Source: Candidatus Bathyarchaeota archaeon
GTDB taxonomy: Archaea > Thermoproteota > Bathyarchaeia > Bathyarchaeales > Bathycorpusculaceae
DNA: 64,000 bases
Reading direction: 5' to 3'
Assembly (NCBI GenBank): GCA_026014595.1
Contig: JAOZHY010000009.1
Location: 1 to 64,000, forward strand
Both the position numbers and the translations under genes were made by a program. Positions within the stretch are counted from its first letter, which is position 1, and every line of letters begins with the position of its first letter. Below are positions 8,079-16,205 of this stretch, piece after piece. The notes under the pieces are model-generated. The model saw nothing but the letters and a program-made list of their open reading frames with translations. It was not told the origin of the DNA and searched no databases.

Positions 8079-9221
8079 ATGCTTAGCTTCAAACTCTGCA
8101 AAAAGGCTTCAGTTACCTTCATGGTGCTGCTGTTTGCGGCAGGCTTGCTCATCGGCGGGCTCGCGGTTTTCTTCATAACCTTTGAGAAAACGAACAGCTT
8201 GAGTAACCAGGTTGCGGATTTGCAGAACCAAGTGTCTGCGCTTACCGGGTCACAGAACGTAACTTACCAGAACATCACGATTTATCAGAACGGCACCTCA
8301 CTGGCGGACATTTACAGTAACGTTCGTGACTCCGTCGTGCTGGTTCAGGGCACCGAAAGTGACGGAACCGGAGTTCAAGGCTCAGGCTTCGTCTACAGGT
8401 ATGCAAACAGGAACGTGGTCATAACCAATTATCATGTTGTCCATGGAACAGCTGACTTAAGCATTACTTTCTCCAACGGTCACGGTTACGCGGCCGTTGT
8501 TCTTGGAACAGATGCTTATGTGGATTTAGCCATTCTCTCAGTTAATGACGCTCCTGCGAGTGAGTTTAAGCCTGTCGAAATCGTGAGTTCCAGCACTCTG
8601 CGAGTGGGTGACCCCGTCATCGCCATAGGAAACCCTTATGGCTTGGTGGGTTCTTTAACCACGGGCGTGGTAAGCGCTCTGGGCAGAACCATTACCGAAG
8701 ATTATGCGGGCGGCTTCTCCATAGCTAACATCATACAGACAAGTGCGCCGATAAATCCTGGAAACTCTGGCGGTCCACTACTGAACGCTGTTGGGAACGT
8801 GGTGGGCATAACGACGGCGATTGTTTCTGACTCCCAAGGGTTGGGATTTGCCATCCCGTCGAACACTATTCTTAGGGAGATAGCTTCCTTGATAACTACA
8901 GGAACCTACAAAGGGCATTCTTATCTGGGCGTTTCTGGTCAAGACATGAGCTACTATGTGGCGCAGCAAATAGGCGCCAGCGTCAGTTACGGCTGGAGAA
9001 TCGCCACAGTCGCCTCAGGCGGACCCTCGGACGGGCGGCTCAGAGTCGGCGATATCATAATCGCCTTGAACGGCACCACCATAAGAAACAACGATGACCT
9101 AGCAAGCTATCTTGAGGAGAAAACCCTGCCCGGACAAACATTGGCCATCACAGTTGTCAGAGGCGGCGTGAATACACCCGTGAACGTCGTCTTAGGAACA
9201 AGACCTCCACCGCCAACGTAG
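8079..9221 (+). CDS. HtrA/DegP-like membrane-anchored serine protease with PDZ domain
   Basis: This is a trypsin-like protease of the HtrA type, anchored by one N-terminal helix (FMVLLFAAGLLIGGLAVFFI) and acting outside the membrane in protein quality control. A short helical linker follows. The catalytic triad is visible: His in VVITNYHVVHG, Asp in YVDLAILSV and Ser in INPGNSGGPLLN. The C-terminal third (from about TGTYKGHSYLGV) is a PDZ domain with GPSDGRLRVGDIIIALNG. I prefer the ATG at 8079 because GAGAGGTG lies about 11 bases upstream; an in-frame TTG at 8037 would add 14 residues. The gene follows purA by 58 bases in the same direction. Confidence 0.9.
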   Translation: MLSFKLCKKASVTFMVLLFAAGLLIGGLAVFFITFEKTNSLSNQVADLQNQVSALTGSQNVTYQNITIYQNGTSLADIYSNVRDSVVLVQGTESDGTGVQGSGFVYRYANRNVVITNYHVVHGTADLSITFSNGHGYAAVVLGTDAYVDLAILSVNDAPASEFKPVEIVSSSTLRVGDPVIAIGNPYGLVGSLTTGVVSALGRTITEDYAGGFSIANIIQTSAPINPGNSGGPLLNAVGNVVGITTAIVSDSQGLGFAIPSNTILREIASLITTGTYKGHSYLGVSGQDMSYYVAQQIGASVSYGWRIATVASGGPSDGRLRVGDIIIALNGTTIRNNDDLASYLEEKTLPGQTLAITVVRGGVNTPVNVVLGTRPPPPT

Positions 9222-9276
9222 ACTTAAGGTCAACTCCCCTCCCCTCTTTAAAGACCGTTCAGGAGCTTAATTTAGA

Positions 9277-9915
9277 ATGGCTGATGTTTGGCGCAAACCG
9301 TACCACGTGGTTCTCGAAGTGGAGAACAGGCAATGTAAGGTGCTGAAAAAGTTTGCTTCTCTAGGGATGAAACATTTGAAGGTTGATGACATCAGAAGCT
9401 CCAGCAACGGCGTCGTAAAGCATTTAATCGAACTTGACCGAGACCAGATTAAGAAAGTTCCCAAGGAACTCAGAAAGGCAGCGTCCAGAGTCAAAACCGA
9501 GGGGAAGGCATCCATGTGGTTTGAAAGCGAAGGCTGCGAGGTCTGCAACACCATACTGTCTCGTGACGCGTTTTTGATTTCAGGAAAAAGCATGGAAGAG
9601 TACACGATAATGTACAGCTTCATCGTGCCCACGTTCGAAGCATACACGAATATCATAAAGGCGCTGGAAAACTCAGGTCACAAAGTCACAGTCGTGAAAA
9701 TGGGCAGCTTCGAACCCAAAACTGGCGTTCTAACGCGCAAGCAGGAGCGCATATTCTGGTTAGCCCTGAAAAGCGGCTTCTTTGACTATCCGAGAAAAGT
9801 CGGGATGCGCGAGTTCTCCACCAAACTGGGAATAAGCCCCGCCACTCTCTCAGAGATAATACGGAGAGGAACGCGGAGGCTGCTGGAGAACTATTTTGAA
9901 AAAGAACCCACGTGA
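9277..9915 (+). CDS. HTH_10 (bacterio-opsin activator-like) transcription regulator
   Basis: This 212-residue protein ends in the archaeal HTH_10 domain, with a GFFDYPRKVGMREFSTKLGI start and SPATLSEIIRRGTRRLLENY as the recognition region. The N-terminal 140 residues form a separate, probably sensory, domain of the type found in Bat-like regulators; two cysteines (GCEVCN) near residue 87-91 could bind metal or sense redox state. The gene lies 72 bases upstream of the hybrid-cluster protein, so it is a plausible regulator of that gene under nitrosative or redox stress. That link is inference from position. Confidence 0.82.
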   Translation: MADVWRKPYHVVLEVENRQCKVLKKFASLGMKHLKVDDIRSSSNGVVKHLIELDRDQIKKVPKELRKAASRVKTEGKASMWFESEGCEVCNTILSRDAFLISGKSMEEYTIMYSFIVPTFEAYTNIIKALENSGHKVTVVKMGSFEPKTGVLTRKQERIFWLALKSGFFDYPRKVGMREFSTKLGISPATLSEIIRRGTRRLLENYFEKEPT

Positions 9916-9987
9916 ACCACGACGCCCGTTAACCCCTAACATTTCAGGGACAACATCTATCTGAACCCAAGACTAAATCATTAGATA

Positions 9988-11640
9988 GTGATTGAAATGA
10001 GTCAAGAACAAATGTTCTGTTACCAATGCGAACAAACCGCCAAAGGGCAAGGATGCACCATCATAGGCGTCTGCGGAAAAACCCCCGAAGTTGCCACACT
10101 TCAAGACCTACTGATCTACGCGCTAAGAGGCCTTTCACAGGTAGTCATCGAAGTGGAAAAGGTCGGCGTGAAAGACGAGAAGGCAAGCGTTTTCACCTGC
10201 GAGGCGCTTTTCACCACATTGACGAACGTGAATTTCGACCCTGACAGCATCATTGATTACATCAAAAAGACGGTGGAACTACGGGAACACCTAAAGAAGA
10301 AACTGCAGGCTGCAGGGACACAGGTCAGTGCAGGCAGCGGACCCGCAAATTTGGTTCTCGAAAAAACGAAGGAAGGACTAATAGCACAAGGAAAACTAGT
10401 TGGAATAAAATCAGACCAAGCCACGGATGAGGATTTGCGTTCGCTTCATTGGCTGTTAACTTACGGCTTAAAAGGCGTCGCAGCTTACACTTACCACGCG
10501 TACATTCTCGGGAAAAAGGACAACTCAGTCTTTGATTTCATACACAGAGGACTAGTGGCACCATTGGACAAGTCTCTCGGCGTCAACGACTTCGTAGGCT
10601 TAGCTTTGAAGTGCGGTGAAGTCAACATCCGAGCCATGGAGCTTCTGGACGCTGGAAACACGGAAACTTACGGTCACCCAGTCCCGACGAAAGTGCCTCT
10701 CGGCGCCAAAAAAGGCAAAGCTATACTAGTGTCGGGACACGACCTTAAAGACCTCGAAGAGGTTCTGAAGCAGAGCCAGGGGAAAGGCATTTACGTTTAC
10801 ACGCATGGAGAAATGCTGCCAGCACACGGATACCCCAAGCTAAAAGCGTATCCGCACTTCTATGGTCACTACGGCACCGCATGGCAGAATCAGCAGAGAG
10901 AATTCGCCGAGTTCCCAGGCGCCATACTGATGACGACCAACTGTCTCCAACGCCCAATGGAGACCTACAAGGGCAACATTTTCACGTCGGGACCGGTCGC
11001 ATGGCCGAACACGCCGCATGTGAACGGGCATGACTTCAGCGCGGTGATTAAAAAGGCGCTGGAGCTGCCCGGCTTCCAAGCTGACAGAGAAGGAAAATAC
11101 GTCACCGTGGGTTTCGGGAGAAACGCAGTGTTAAGCGTAGCAGACAAAGTCATCGCAGCCGTGAAGAACGGGCACATCCGACGATTCCTGCTGGTCGGCG
11201 GATGCGACGGCGCCAAACCTGGAAGAAGCTATTACACGGAGTTTGTTGAGAAAGCACCACGAGACACAGTTGTGCTGACGCTTGCATGCGGGAAATTCAG
11301 GTTCTTCGACAAGGACTTAGGCACCATAGACGAGATTCCGAGGCTGCTAGACATGGGACAATGCAACGACGCCTACTCCGCCGTCAAGGTGGCTCAAGCA
11401 CTGTCCGAAGCATTCAACGTTCCGATCAACGACCTGCCGCTGTCACTGGTGCTCTCATGGTACGAGCAGAAAGCCGTTGCCATACTGCTGTCGCTGCTGT
11501 ACTTAGGCGTGAAGAACATCCGCATCGGGCCAAGCCTCCCAGCGTTCATAACGCCGAACATACTGAAGGTGCTGGTTGAAAAGTTCAACATCATGCCGAT
11601 AACGACGGCTGAAGAAGACCTGAAGGCAATCATGAAGTAG
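9988..11640 (+). CDS. hcp: Hybrid-cluster protein (hydroxylamine reductase / NO reductase)
   Basis: Hcp carries a cubane cluster and an unusual Fe-S-O hybrid cluster, and reduces hydroxylamine or nitric oxide in the cytosol of anaerobes. The N-terminal cubane motif reads FCYQCEQTAKGQGCTIIGVC, with the C-x2-C-x7-C-x5-C spacing. Hybrid-cluster ligands are present further on, including the GHD segment near residue 250, TTNCLQRP (about 315), GGCDGAKPGR (about 405) and LACGKFRFF (about 430). The 550-residue length is typical. The start is either the GTG at 9988 or the ATG three codons later at 9997. It is preceded by an HTH_10 regulator. Confidence 0.94.
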   Translation: MIEMSQEQMFCYQCEQTAKGQGCTIIGVCGKTPEVATLQDLLIYALRGLSQVVIEVEKVGVKDEKASVFTCEALFTTLTNVNFDPDSIIDYIKKTVELREHLKKKLQAAGTQVSAGSGPANLVLEKTKEGLIAQGKLVGIKSDQATDEDLRSLHWLLTYGLKGVAAYTYHAYILGKKDNSVFDFIHRGLVAPLDKSLGVNDFVGLALKCGEVNIRAMELLDAGNTETYGHPVPTKVPLGAKKGKAILVSGHDLKDLEEVLKQSQGKGIYVYTHGEMLPAHGYPKLKAYPHFYGHYGTAWQNQQREFAEFPGAILMTTNCLQRPMETYKGNIFTSGPVAWPNTPHVNGHDFSAVIKKALELPGFQADREGKYVTVGFGRNAVLSVADKVIAAVKNGHIRRFLLVGGCDGAKPGRSYYTEFVEKAPRDTVVLTLACGKFRFFDKDLGTIDEIPRLLDMGQCNDAYSAVKVAQALSEAFNVPINDLPLSLVLSWYEQKAVAILLSLLYLGVKNIRIGPSLPAFITPNILKVLVEKFNIMPITTAEEDLKAIMK

Positions 11641-11701
11641 CTGCAGGACTCAGTTTTCTTAGAGCCTCATTTTTTTTCTCTCAGCTTTATTGCCTGCATG
11701 T

Positions 11702-12841
11702 CTATCTGTTTTCAATCGGAACAAAAGTCCTTCCGAATTCACCCACGTACTTTGAGGAAGGGCGAAGGAGAACTGCGTCTTCGTACTGTTCGATTATGTG
11801 GGCGGTCCAGCCGGCTATCCTGCTCGACGCAAAGAAGGGAGTGAAGTATTCCTTGGGGACTCGTAAAGCGTTCAAAACTACTGCTGCGTAAAAGTCCACG
11901 TTGGGGAAAATCTTTTTCTTTTCGTGAACGACGTTTTCAATCTTTAGGCATAGATTGTATAAGCTCAAGCTGTTGGCGCGGTGGCAAAGGTTTTCAGCTA
12001 TGCATCTGAGGTGTTTAGTTCTGGGGTCTTCTGTCTTGTAGACTCTGTGACCAAAGCCCATTATCTTTTTTTGGTCATCCAGCATTCCTTGTATGTATTC
12101 TTCCACTTCTTCCTCGGTGTTTATGTTGTCGAGCATAAGCATCACTTTTTCACTCGCTCCTCCATGAAGGGGACCTTTCAGGGTTCCGATGGCGGAGGTT
12201 ACAGCCGAGTACATGCCTGAGTTGGTGCTTGCCGTCACTCGCGCGGCGAAAGTGGAGGCGTTAAAGCCATGGTCAGCGTGCAGCGTCATAAAACGGTCGA
12301 TGGCCGTTTTTTCTTCACTGTCAGCAGGGACTCCCCGGAACATGTAGAGAAAGTTTTCGGCGAAGCCAAATTCGTCTTTTGGAGCAACAAGTTTCTGATT
12401 AATGCGTAACCGATGATGAGCAGCGACTATGGTGGGAACTTTTGCCACTAAACGTATGGCCCTTTTCCGATAAACCTTCTCAGAATTGTCATCACGGTCT
12501 GGGTCGTACATACCAAGATGAGACACCTCGGTTCGCAAGACTTCCATCGGGTGACTATAGAAAGGGGCAGATTTGATGCTGTTAATCACTGCCTCAGGCA
12601 GATTCATTTCAGAAATTAGTTGCACTCTGAAATCGTCTAACTCGTTTTGTTGGGGGAGCTTACCGTTCAGCAGGAGGTAGGCCACTTCTTCATAACAGAC
12701 TCGCTCCACAAGATCATCAATGCTGTATCCTAAATAATAGAGAGCGCCGTTGGGGTCCACAAAGCTGATTTTGGTCTCGGCAGCGGCAACATCTCTTAAG
12801 CCGCGAACGACAACTCTGTCACTATCGTGGTTTTCGCTCAT
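11702..12841 (-). CDS. gltA: Citrate synthase
   Basis: Citrate synthase condenses acetyl-CoA and oxaloacetate. The 379-residue protein shows the family signature in order: LHADHGFNASTFAARV (active-site His), GPLHGGASEKV (second active-site His) and MGFGHRVYKTEDPRTKHLR (third His and arginine), followed by DFYAAVVLNALRVPKEYFTP with the catalytic aspartate. The length matches the short archaeal/Gram-positive type. It is convergent with hcp and its upstream side faces the mobile element. Its product could feed a partial oxidative or reductive branch of the citric acid cycle linked to acetyl-CoA made by the CODH/ACS operon. Confidence 0.95.
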   Translation of the reverse strand: MSENHDSDRVVVRGLRDVAAAETKISFVDPNGALYYLGYSIDDLVERVCYEEVAYLLLNGKLPQQNELDDFRVQLISEMNLPEAVINSIKSAPFYSHPMEVLRTEVSHLGMYDPDRDDNSEKVYRKRAIRLVAKVPTIVAAHHRLRINQKLVAPKDEFGFAENFLYMFRGVPADSEEKTAIDRFMTLHADHGFNASTFAARVTASTNSGMYSAVTSAIGTLKGPLHGGASEKVMLMLDNINTEEEVEEYIQGMLDDQKKIMGFGHRVYKTEDPRTKHLRCIAENLCHRANSLSLYNLCLKIENVVHEKKKIFPNVDFYAAVVLNALRVPKEYFTPFFASSRIAGWTAHIIEQYEDAVLLRPSSKYVGEFGRTFVPIENR

Positions 12842-13429
12842 TTTCCTTCATCATTCTTGCTTTCTAGGCCTGCTCACGCGCTTGGAGCAAGAACAAGTAA
12901 ATGCCCCTGCAAGCATGCTGGATAAGGCTATAGGTGCTTAATTGTCTTAGGTCAGGTATCTGCTTGCTTAGGACTGCAAACGCAGAGAAAATATAGGGAA
13001 GTTAATCTTTAAAACTTTTCTGGAAATTATGAGGGGAGCCTTTTTGTATTTGAATTGTCGGCGGAAATTGTCGGAAACCTGTCGGAACGCCCTTTTTTTG
13101 AGGATTTTCCGAGTGGCTGTTTTCAGGGGAGCTTTTTTTATGCTTTTTCTCTTAAACTGACTGCTTTTAGGGCTTCTTTTGAAAATGACTTAACTACACC
13201 TTTCTTCTTTCGGCGAATGGGGCTTGTTTTGGGCTTCTTTAGTGGTTCAACCGTAGGGGATTTTAATAAAACTGGCATTTTGTTTAATGTTCTTATATAG
13301 TCGTGTTTAATGTATCAAATTTCCTTCTTTTCGCCTGAAACGCCTGTTTTGAGCTTGTTTTTCTGAATTTTTGCACGTGTACACTGAAAGTGATAACTTT
13401 TCTCGGTTATGCCTCAGCTATGTTTCACC
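12842..13429. other. citrate synthase upstream region and left edge of the mobile element
   Basis: This stretch of almost 600 bases has no gene I can support. Up to about 13020 it is the upstream region of citrate synthase. From about 13050 it becomes T-rich with runs such as CTTTTTTTG and CTTTTTTTATG. An 81-codon open frame at 13055-13300 has unnatural composition and no ribosome-binding site, so I reject it. Three GTCGG repeats sit at 13055-13087 and a degenerate relative of the 21-base palindromic repeats begins at 13408. Confidence 0.5.
13055..13087 (+). repeat. Cluster of TGTCGG repeats, left end of element
   Basis: Three copies of TGTCGG occur in 33 bases (starting at 13056, 13069 and 13080); the last two read TTGTCGGAA (13068-13076) and CTGTCGGAA (13079-13087). 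The same octamer is found at the right end of the element at 22307-22315 and 22941-22949 (both inverted) and at 22976-22984. Such clustered short repeats could bind an integrase or replication initiator. This is an inference from position. Confidence 0.55.
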
Positions 13430-13471
13430 TATGCTTTCAGGCATAACTGATATGCTTAAAGGCATATTGCA
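13430..13471. repeat. Two tandem 21-bp palindromic repeats, left copy
   Basis: Two 21-base units stand head to tail (13430-13450 and 13451-13471). Their cores read TATGCTTtcAGGCATA and TATGCTTaaAGGCATA, each an imperfect palindrome, separated by five or so further bases. A weaker third unit starts at 13408 (TATGCCT). The same arrangement with the same 21-base pitch occurs at 22491-22532, where the cores read TATGCTTtgAAGCATA and TATGCTTagAAGCATA. Twenty-one bases is two helical turns, which suits a cooperative dimeric DNA-binding protein (operator) or iterons at a replication origin. Confidence 0.7.
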
Positions 13472-13713
13472 GGCATATCTTAGAAACCGCTGAAACAAGT
13501 GCAAATCGTTGCCTTTCAGGTAACGACTGGTTCCCTGTGGTTCCTGTTGAAATGAGGTTTGATTCGGGTTTCTCTGACAGTAAATTTCTGTCGTAAACGA
13601 CTGAATTTTCCATTGATTTAATGGAGAAGCGAAATTTTTCATTGGTCTGTCACTTGAGCGCACCGAACCGCACTGAGAACTTTTTCACCTGAGAACAGAA
13701 ACTCACAAGTCAA

Positions 13714-13918
13714 GAGGTTGTAGCCCTCAAGCTTCATGCCTTCTCCACGCACATTCCCTTCGGGGAACTGGCTCCGTGGGACTCCCTGACGCCCCTTTGC
13801 GTCTTCGGGTGCCGAGCGCCTTATGACCCTGCAAGAGGGTCATGTTCCTGTTTCGCCATTTACAGGTGTGCCGTCTCAACACGGCAGTTTGGCCTAGTCT
13901 GCTGAGGACACCAACCTC
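13714..13918 (+). ncRNA. Candidate structured RNA, about 205 nt, multi-hairpin
   Basis: A GC-rich island in an AT-rich non-coding region contains at least eight helices that I could pair by eye. The outer stem GAGGTTG (13714-13720) pairs with CAACCTC (13912-13918). Inside are CCACG/CGTGG (13745-13749, 13775-13779) enclosing TTCCC-TTCG-GGGAA (13754-13767), then GACGC/GCGTC (13788-13803), GGTGC/GCGCC (13808-13820), ATGACCCT/AGGGTCAT (13823-13843), CCTGT/ACAGG (13847-13866) and TGCCGT/ACGGCA (13869-13886). The plus strand is favoured because it gives a cUUCGg tetraloop and is followed by a T-rich tract (CTTTTTCTTC) like an archaeal terminator. No clear promoter is seen. I do not recognise the RNA class. 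Confidence 0.6.
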
Positions 13919-14156
13919 AAGACTTTTTCTTCTGTTTTAGGGTTGTCTTGGAACTGCTTTTTTCCTTGTGTTTTCCGAGTGTGGCGTAGGCTTCTTTCAT
14001 AAGGTCTAAGAGCTCCTTGACTTCCTGTCGGTTCAAGTCTATGGTAAACATTTGGTAGTCCCTGTTCTCTTCCTCATTGTGGTCAATTATTTCTAACATG
14101 CATTCTTCGATGACGTTGTCCTTGCCGCGCGAGAAGGTTATTTCAAACTTAATCAT
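13917..14156 (-). CDS. Small acidic-to-basic protein, unknown, second gene after the winged-helix regulator
   Basis: This 79-residue protein begins immediately after the stop codon of the winged-helix regulator gene upstream, so both are made from one transcript. The first 55 residues look like a small beta-alpha domain (KFEITFSRG, then MFTIDLNRQEVKELLDLMKE), followed by a lysine/serine-rich tail. I recognise no family. Its stop overlaps the outer stem of the candidate structured RNA on the other strand. An accessory regulator or DNA-associated protein is possible but not shown. Confidence 0.6.
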   Translation of the reverse strand: MIKFEITFSRGKDNVIEECMLEIIDHNEEENRDYQMFTIDLNRQEVKELLDLMKEAYATLGKHKEKSSSKTTLKQKKKS

Positions 14157-14849
14157 CTATGCTCCCTCTTTGGAAGCCATGATTTTGAAAGCGCTTTTCC
14201 CTTCGCGAACTTTGGCGTCCAGAGCGTCAAGGTCTTCCGCTTCTTTCTTGTACAGCGTTTTGAAAGCCTCTTCGTAGCGCTTCACAGCGGCGTCAAACTC
14301 AGGAAGCTCTCCAAGGGCAACCTTCGGATCGAAAAGCGCGATTCTTTTATTGTCTTCCAAGTATGGAGTTTCTTTCTGAATGATGGTGCGTTTTAGAAGG
14401 GCTTGAGCGCCGCCTATGTATGACAGGTAGTAGCTAACGACATCTGCGTAGGGCTCGCCTGTTTTGATCTGTTTCAGTAAAGCCCATAGGCTTGTTTTTG
14501 CGATTTGGTTGCCTAACTCTTTGAGAAGGTTCGCTTCGTCTTTGATCTCTTCCTTTCCCTTCATGTAGTTTATTTCAAAAGGCTGCATGTGATCGTTGAT
14601 GTATCTGAGGACTTCCAACTTCAACAGTGTTGCGTTGTAGTTTAAGCGGTAGGCTGTGTTTCTTCTTTTTGTCATGTCTTTCAGTATAAGCCCCTGTTCA
14701 ACAAGTTCAGCAAGTCGCCTGTAGAATGTTGCGCGCGAAATTCCTGTCTTTGCCGTAACGTGCTTCTCAAGTTCTGAAGCCAATAATGCCTCTTTTTTCT
14801 CTTCCCAAAATGCGTTTTTTATTGCTTCTTCAAATTCTGACTGGCTCAC
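14157..14849 (-). CDS. Winged-helix transcription regulator of the element
   Basis: This 230-residue protein has an N-terminal winged helix-turn-helix (residues about 1-75): LLASELEKHVTAKTGI, then SRATFYRRLAELVEQGLILK as the recognition helix and wing start. The remaining 150 residues are helical and charged, with no family I recognise; they may form a dimerisation or ligand domain. Upstream, a perfect 14-base palindrome that contains its own TATA sequence (14881-14894) suggests autorepression. The ATG at 14849 would be almost leaderless relative to that TATA box. It is divergent from the ribbon-helix-helix operon, so it may be the element's master repressor. Confidence 0.75.
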   Translation of the reverse strand: MSQSEFEEAIKNAFWEEKKEALLASELEKHVTAKTGISRATFYRRLAELVEQGLILKDMTKRRNTAYRLNYNATLLKLEVLRYINDHMQPFEINYMKGKEEIKDEANLLKELGNQIAKTSLWALLKQIKTGEPYADVVSYYLSYIGGAQALLKRTIIQKETPYLEDNKRIALFDPKVALGELPEFDAAVKRYEEAFKTLYKKEAEDLDALDAKVREGKSAFKIMASKEGA

Positions 14850-14880
14850 TGTTTTCCCTCATAGGAAATAAAGATGATTG

Positions 14881-14894
14881 AGACTTATAAGTCT
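14881..14894. promoter_or_regulatory. Perfect 14-bp palindrome over the regulator's TATA box
   Basis: The sequence AGACTTATAAGTCT is a perfect palindrome and includes TTATAA. It lies 32 bases upstream of the winged-helix regulator's start codon, which is the usual distance from an archaeal TATA box to a near-leaderless start. A repressor bound here would block TBP directly. The divergent operon has its own TATA-like CTTAAATA at about 14946-14953. Confidence 0.65.
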
Positions 14895-15001
14895 TATGAA
14901 CTTCTTCTGTGTTTTTCTGTTATCTCTTTTATAATCGCCATAATCCTTAAATAGCGTCTCTGAGATAATAGATAATTAGAATTGCTAAAATCTTAAAGGA
15001 C

Positions 15002-15211
15002 GTGATAACAACGAAAACGAAAACGTTGTTTGCGATGGTGGAGCCAGAACTCAAGGCTCTGGTTGAAAAAGTAGCAGCGACTATCGGAATTTCTCAGAGC
15101 GACTACGTTAGGCTTGTCGTTTTGAACGATCTGAAAGGTCGAGGCTACTTGAAAGAGACGGCGTTGAGTTCCCCTGAACTACTCGCGCCTGTTAAACCTG
15201 ATGCGAGGTGA
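15002..15211 (+). CDS. Ribbon-helix-helix DNA-binding protein
   Basis: This 69-residue protein has the pattern of a ribbon-helix-helix (CopG/Arc-like) regulator: a short beta strand (KTLFAMVEPELKALVEKVAA) followed by helix A and a second helix GISQSDYVRLVVLNDLKGRG. It starts with GTG at 15002 behind AAAGGAC. The next gene follows with an overlapping ribosome-binding site, so it heads a small-gene operon running through to the integrase. Such proteins often control copy number or integrase expression in archaeal plasmids and viruses; it may bind the 21-base palindromic repeats, which is untested. Confidence 0.75.
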   Translation: MITTKTKTLFAMVEPELKALVEKVAATIGISQSDYVRLVVLNDLKGRGYLKETALSSPELLAPVKPDAR

Positions 15212-15216
15212 GAAAC

Positions 15217-15663
15217 ATGACTGAGAAAGAAAAAGAGCAGAAACTCTTTGATCCGATTGAAAAAGCCATCGGCGATGCTTGGCATGTTGGCTTTTTCGGT
15301 GATAGAAGCTGGGACTATGGGCGATTCGGTGGACTTTGTAGAATGCGAGGGCTTGTTGGGAGCGAGATTTGGAGCCATCAGGCTTTGAGTGCGCCCTTGA
15401 GACTGTTAGTACAGGCTACGCGAGACCTTGAGGAAGACAGGCTGAATGCTGCGCTTCATGACTTTGCCGTGAACTTGAACTTAGATGAGAACGCGGTTCG
15501 GCGTCACTTTTGGGCAATCAGATTCCAAGTTGAAGAGCAGTTTCTTGCCGCTGTCAAGCTTGCTGAGGAAAAACGCCGAAAGCTGGAGCGTTTAGCGGAA
15601 GAAGCTGAAATTGCACCTGAGCCCGAAGGACCCATAGAAACGGGGGAAGAGGAAGAAGAATGA
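15217..15663 (+). CDS. Element protein of unknown function
   Basis: This 148-residue protein starts at the ATG at 15217, which has the strong ribosome-binding site GAGGTGA (15205-15211) overlapping the stop of the upstream gene; a GTG at 15208 lies inside that site and is unlikely. The N-terminal half contains an aromatic- and glycine-rich segment (HVGFFGDRSWDYGRFGGLCR). The C-terminal half is helical and ends in a very acidic tail with five consecutive glutamates. I recognise no family. The next gene starts inside its stop codon (ATGA), so translation is coupled. Confidence 0.65.
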   Translation: MTEKEKEQKLFDPIEKAIGDAWHVGFFGDRSWDYGRFGGLCRMRGLVGSEIWSHQALSAPLRLLVQATRDLEEDRLNAALHDFAVNLNLDENAVRRHFWAIRFQVEEQFLAAVKLAEEKRRKLERLAEEAEIAPEPEGPIETGEEEEE

Positions 15664-16091
15664 GTTCGAAGGTAACTAAGATCGTAATCGGAAAAGGCAA
15701 AACCACTGGCGATGAAAAAGCAAGCGAATGGACTAGGCGCTACTATGAGGTTGAAGTCTCAATCGGGGACGAGCATGAGATAGAGATCGCGAAGGCAAAT
15801 GTTGAAGGCTTAATCGATGGCTGGCTGGGGAAGCCTGTAGAGGCAAAACCGAAACCACAAGAGCCCACAGGCAAGCCTGAAGCTCCCTTGGAAATCGAGC
15901 AATGCTTCCCGAAAGAACTAGCCGAGCTCCTGAATTTCGAGGACAAAGGCACATGGATTCGGGTTTCTCCGAAGCAGTTTCTCGGAAGCGACAACTTCGC
16001 ACGGGTCTTGGCTATCGTTAAGGAGCTAAAGGGCGAGTACGTGAGCGCTGGAAAAGGCTCGCATTTCCGAATTCCAAAGGTGGAAGGCTGA
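15660..16091 (+). CDS. Element protein of unknown function
   Basis: This 143-residue protein is coupled to the upstream gene by an ATGA overlap. The first half has beta strands with charged faces (KVTKIVIGKGK, RRYYEVEVSIGDEHEIEIA) and resembles small single-stranded-DNA-binding or virus-encoded beta proteins only in general character. A proline- and glutamate-rich linker (KPKPQEPTGKPEAP) joins a C-terminal domain with WIRVSPKQFLGSDNFARVLA and a GSHFRIP end, which could be a small helical DNA-binding module. No assignment is possible. Confidence 0.6.
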   Translation: MSSKVTKIVIGKGKTTGDEKASEWTRRYYEVEVSIGDEHEIEIAKANVEGLIDGWLGKPVEAKPKPQEPTGKPEAPLEIEQCFPKELAELLNFEDKGTWIRVSPKQFLGSDNFARVLAIVKELKGEYVSAGKGSHFRIPKVEG

Positions 16092-16093
16092 AA

Positions 16094-16192
16094 ATGAAGG
16101 CTTGGACATGTCCTAACTGCGGAAACCGCAACATACGCGACTTTTTCCATTGCGAGAAGTGCGGTTTCAGAAACATAGACACCTACGGCTGA
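16094..16192 (+). CDS. 32-residue zinc-ribbon microprotein
   Basis: A short open frame three bases after the upstream stop encodes 32 residues with two metal-binding knuckles, CPNC (residues 6-9) and CEKC (residues 20-23), spaced as in a rubredoxin-like zinc ribbon. The ATG at 16094 follows the upstream TGA by two bases and the integrase start follows 13 bases after its stop, so it sits within the operon. The four cysteines and tight packing support a real gene. Tiny zinc proteins of this kind are common in archaeal viruses and plasmids; the role is unknown. Confidence 0.65.
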   Translation: MKAWTCPNCGNRNIRDFFHCEKCGFRNIDTYG

Positions 16193-16205
16193 GAGGGATC
16201 GCGAA

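Noticed and set aside
13055-13663. Open frames of about 81 codons on both strands
   Set aside because: Low-complexity, T-rich composition, no ribosome-binding site, and overlap with repeats.
13720-13916. A 64-codon minus-strand frame ending in a basic stretch, which looked like a TnpB C-terminus over a guide-RNA-like structure
   Set aside because: No TnpB domain or zinc motif is readable upstream, and I could not match the residues to a known tail. The dense hairpins explain the composition as well. I kept it as a structured-RNA candidate only.
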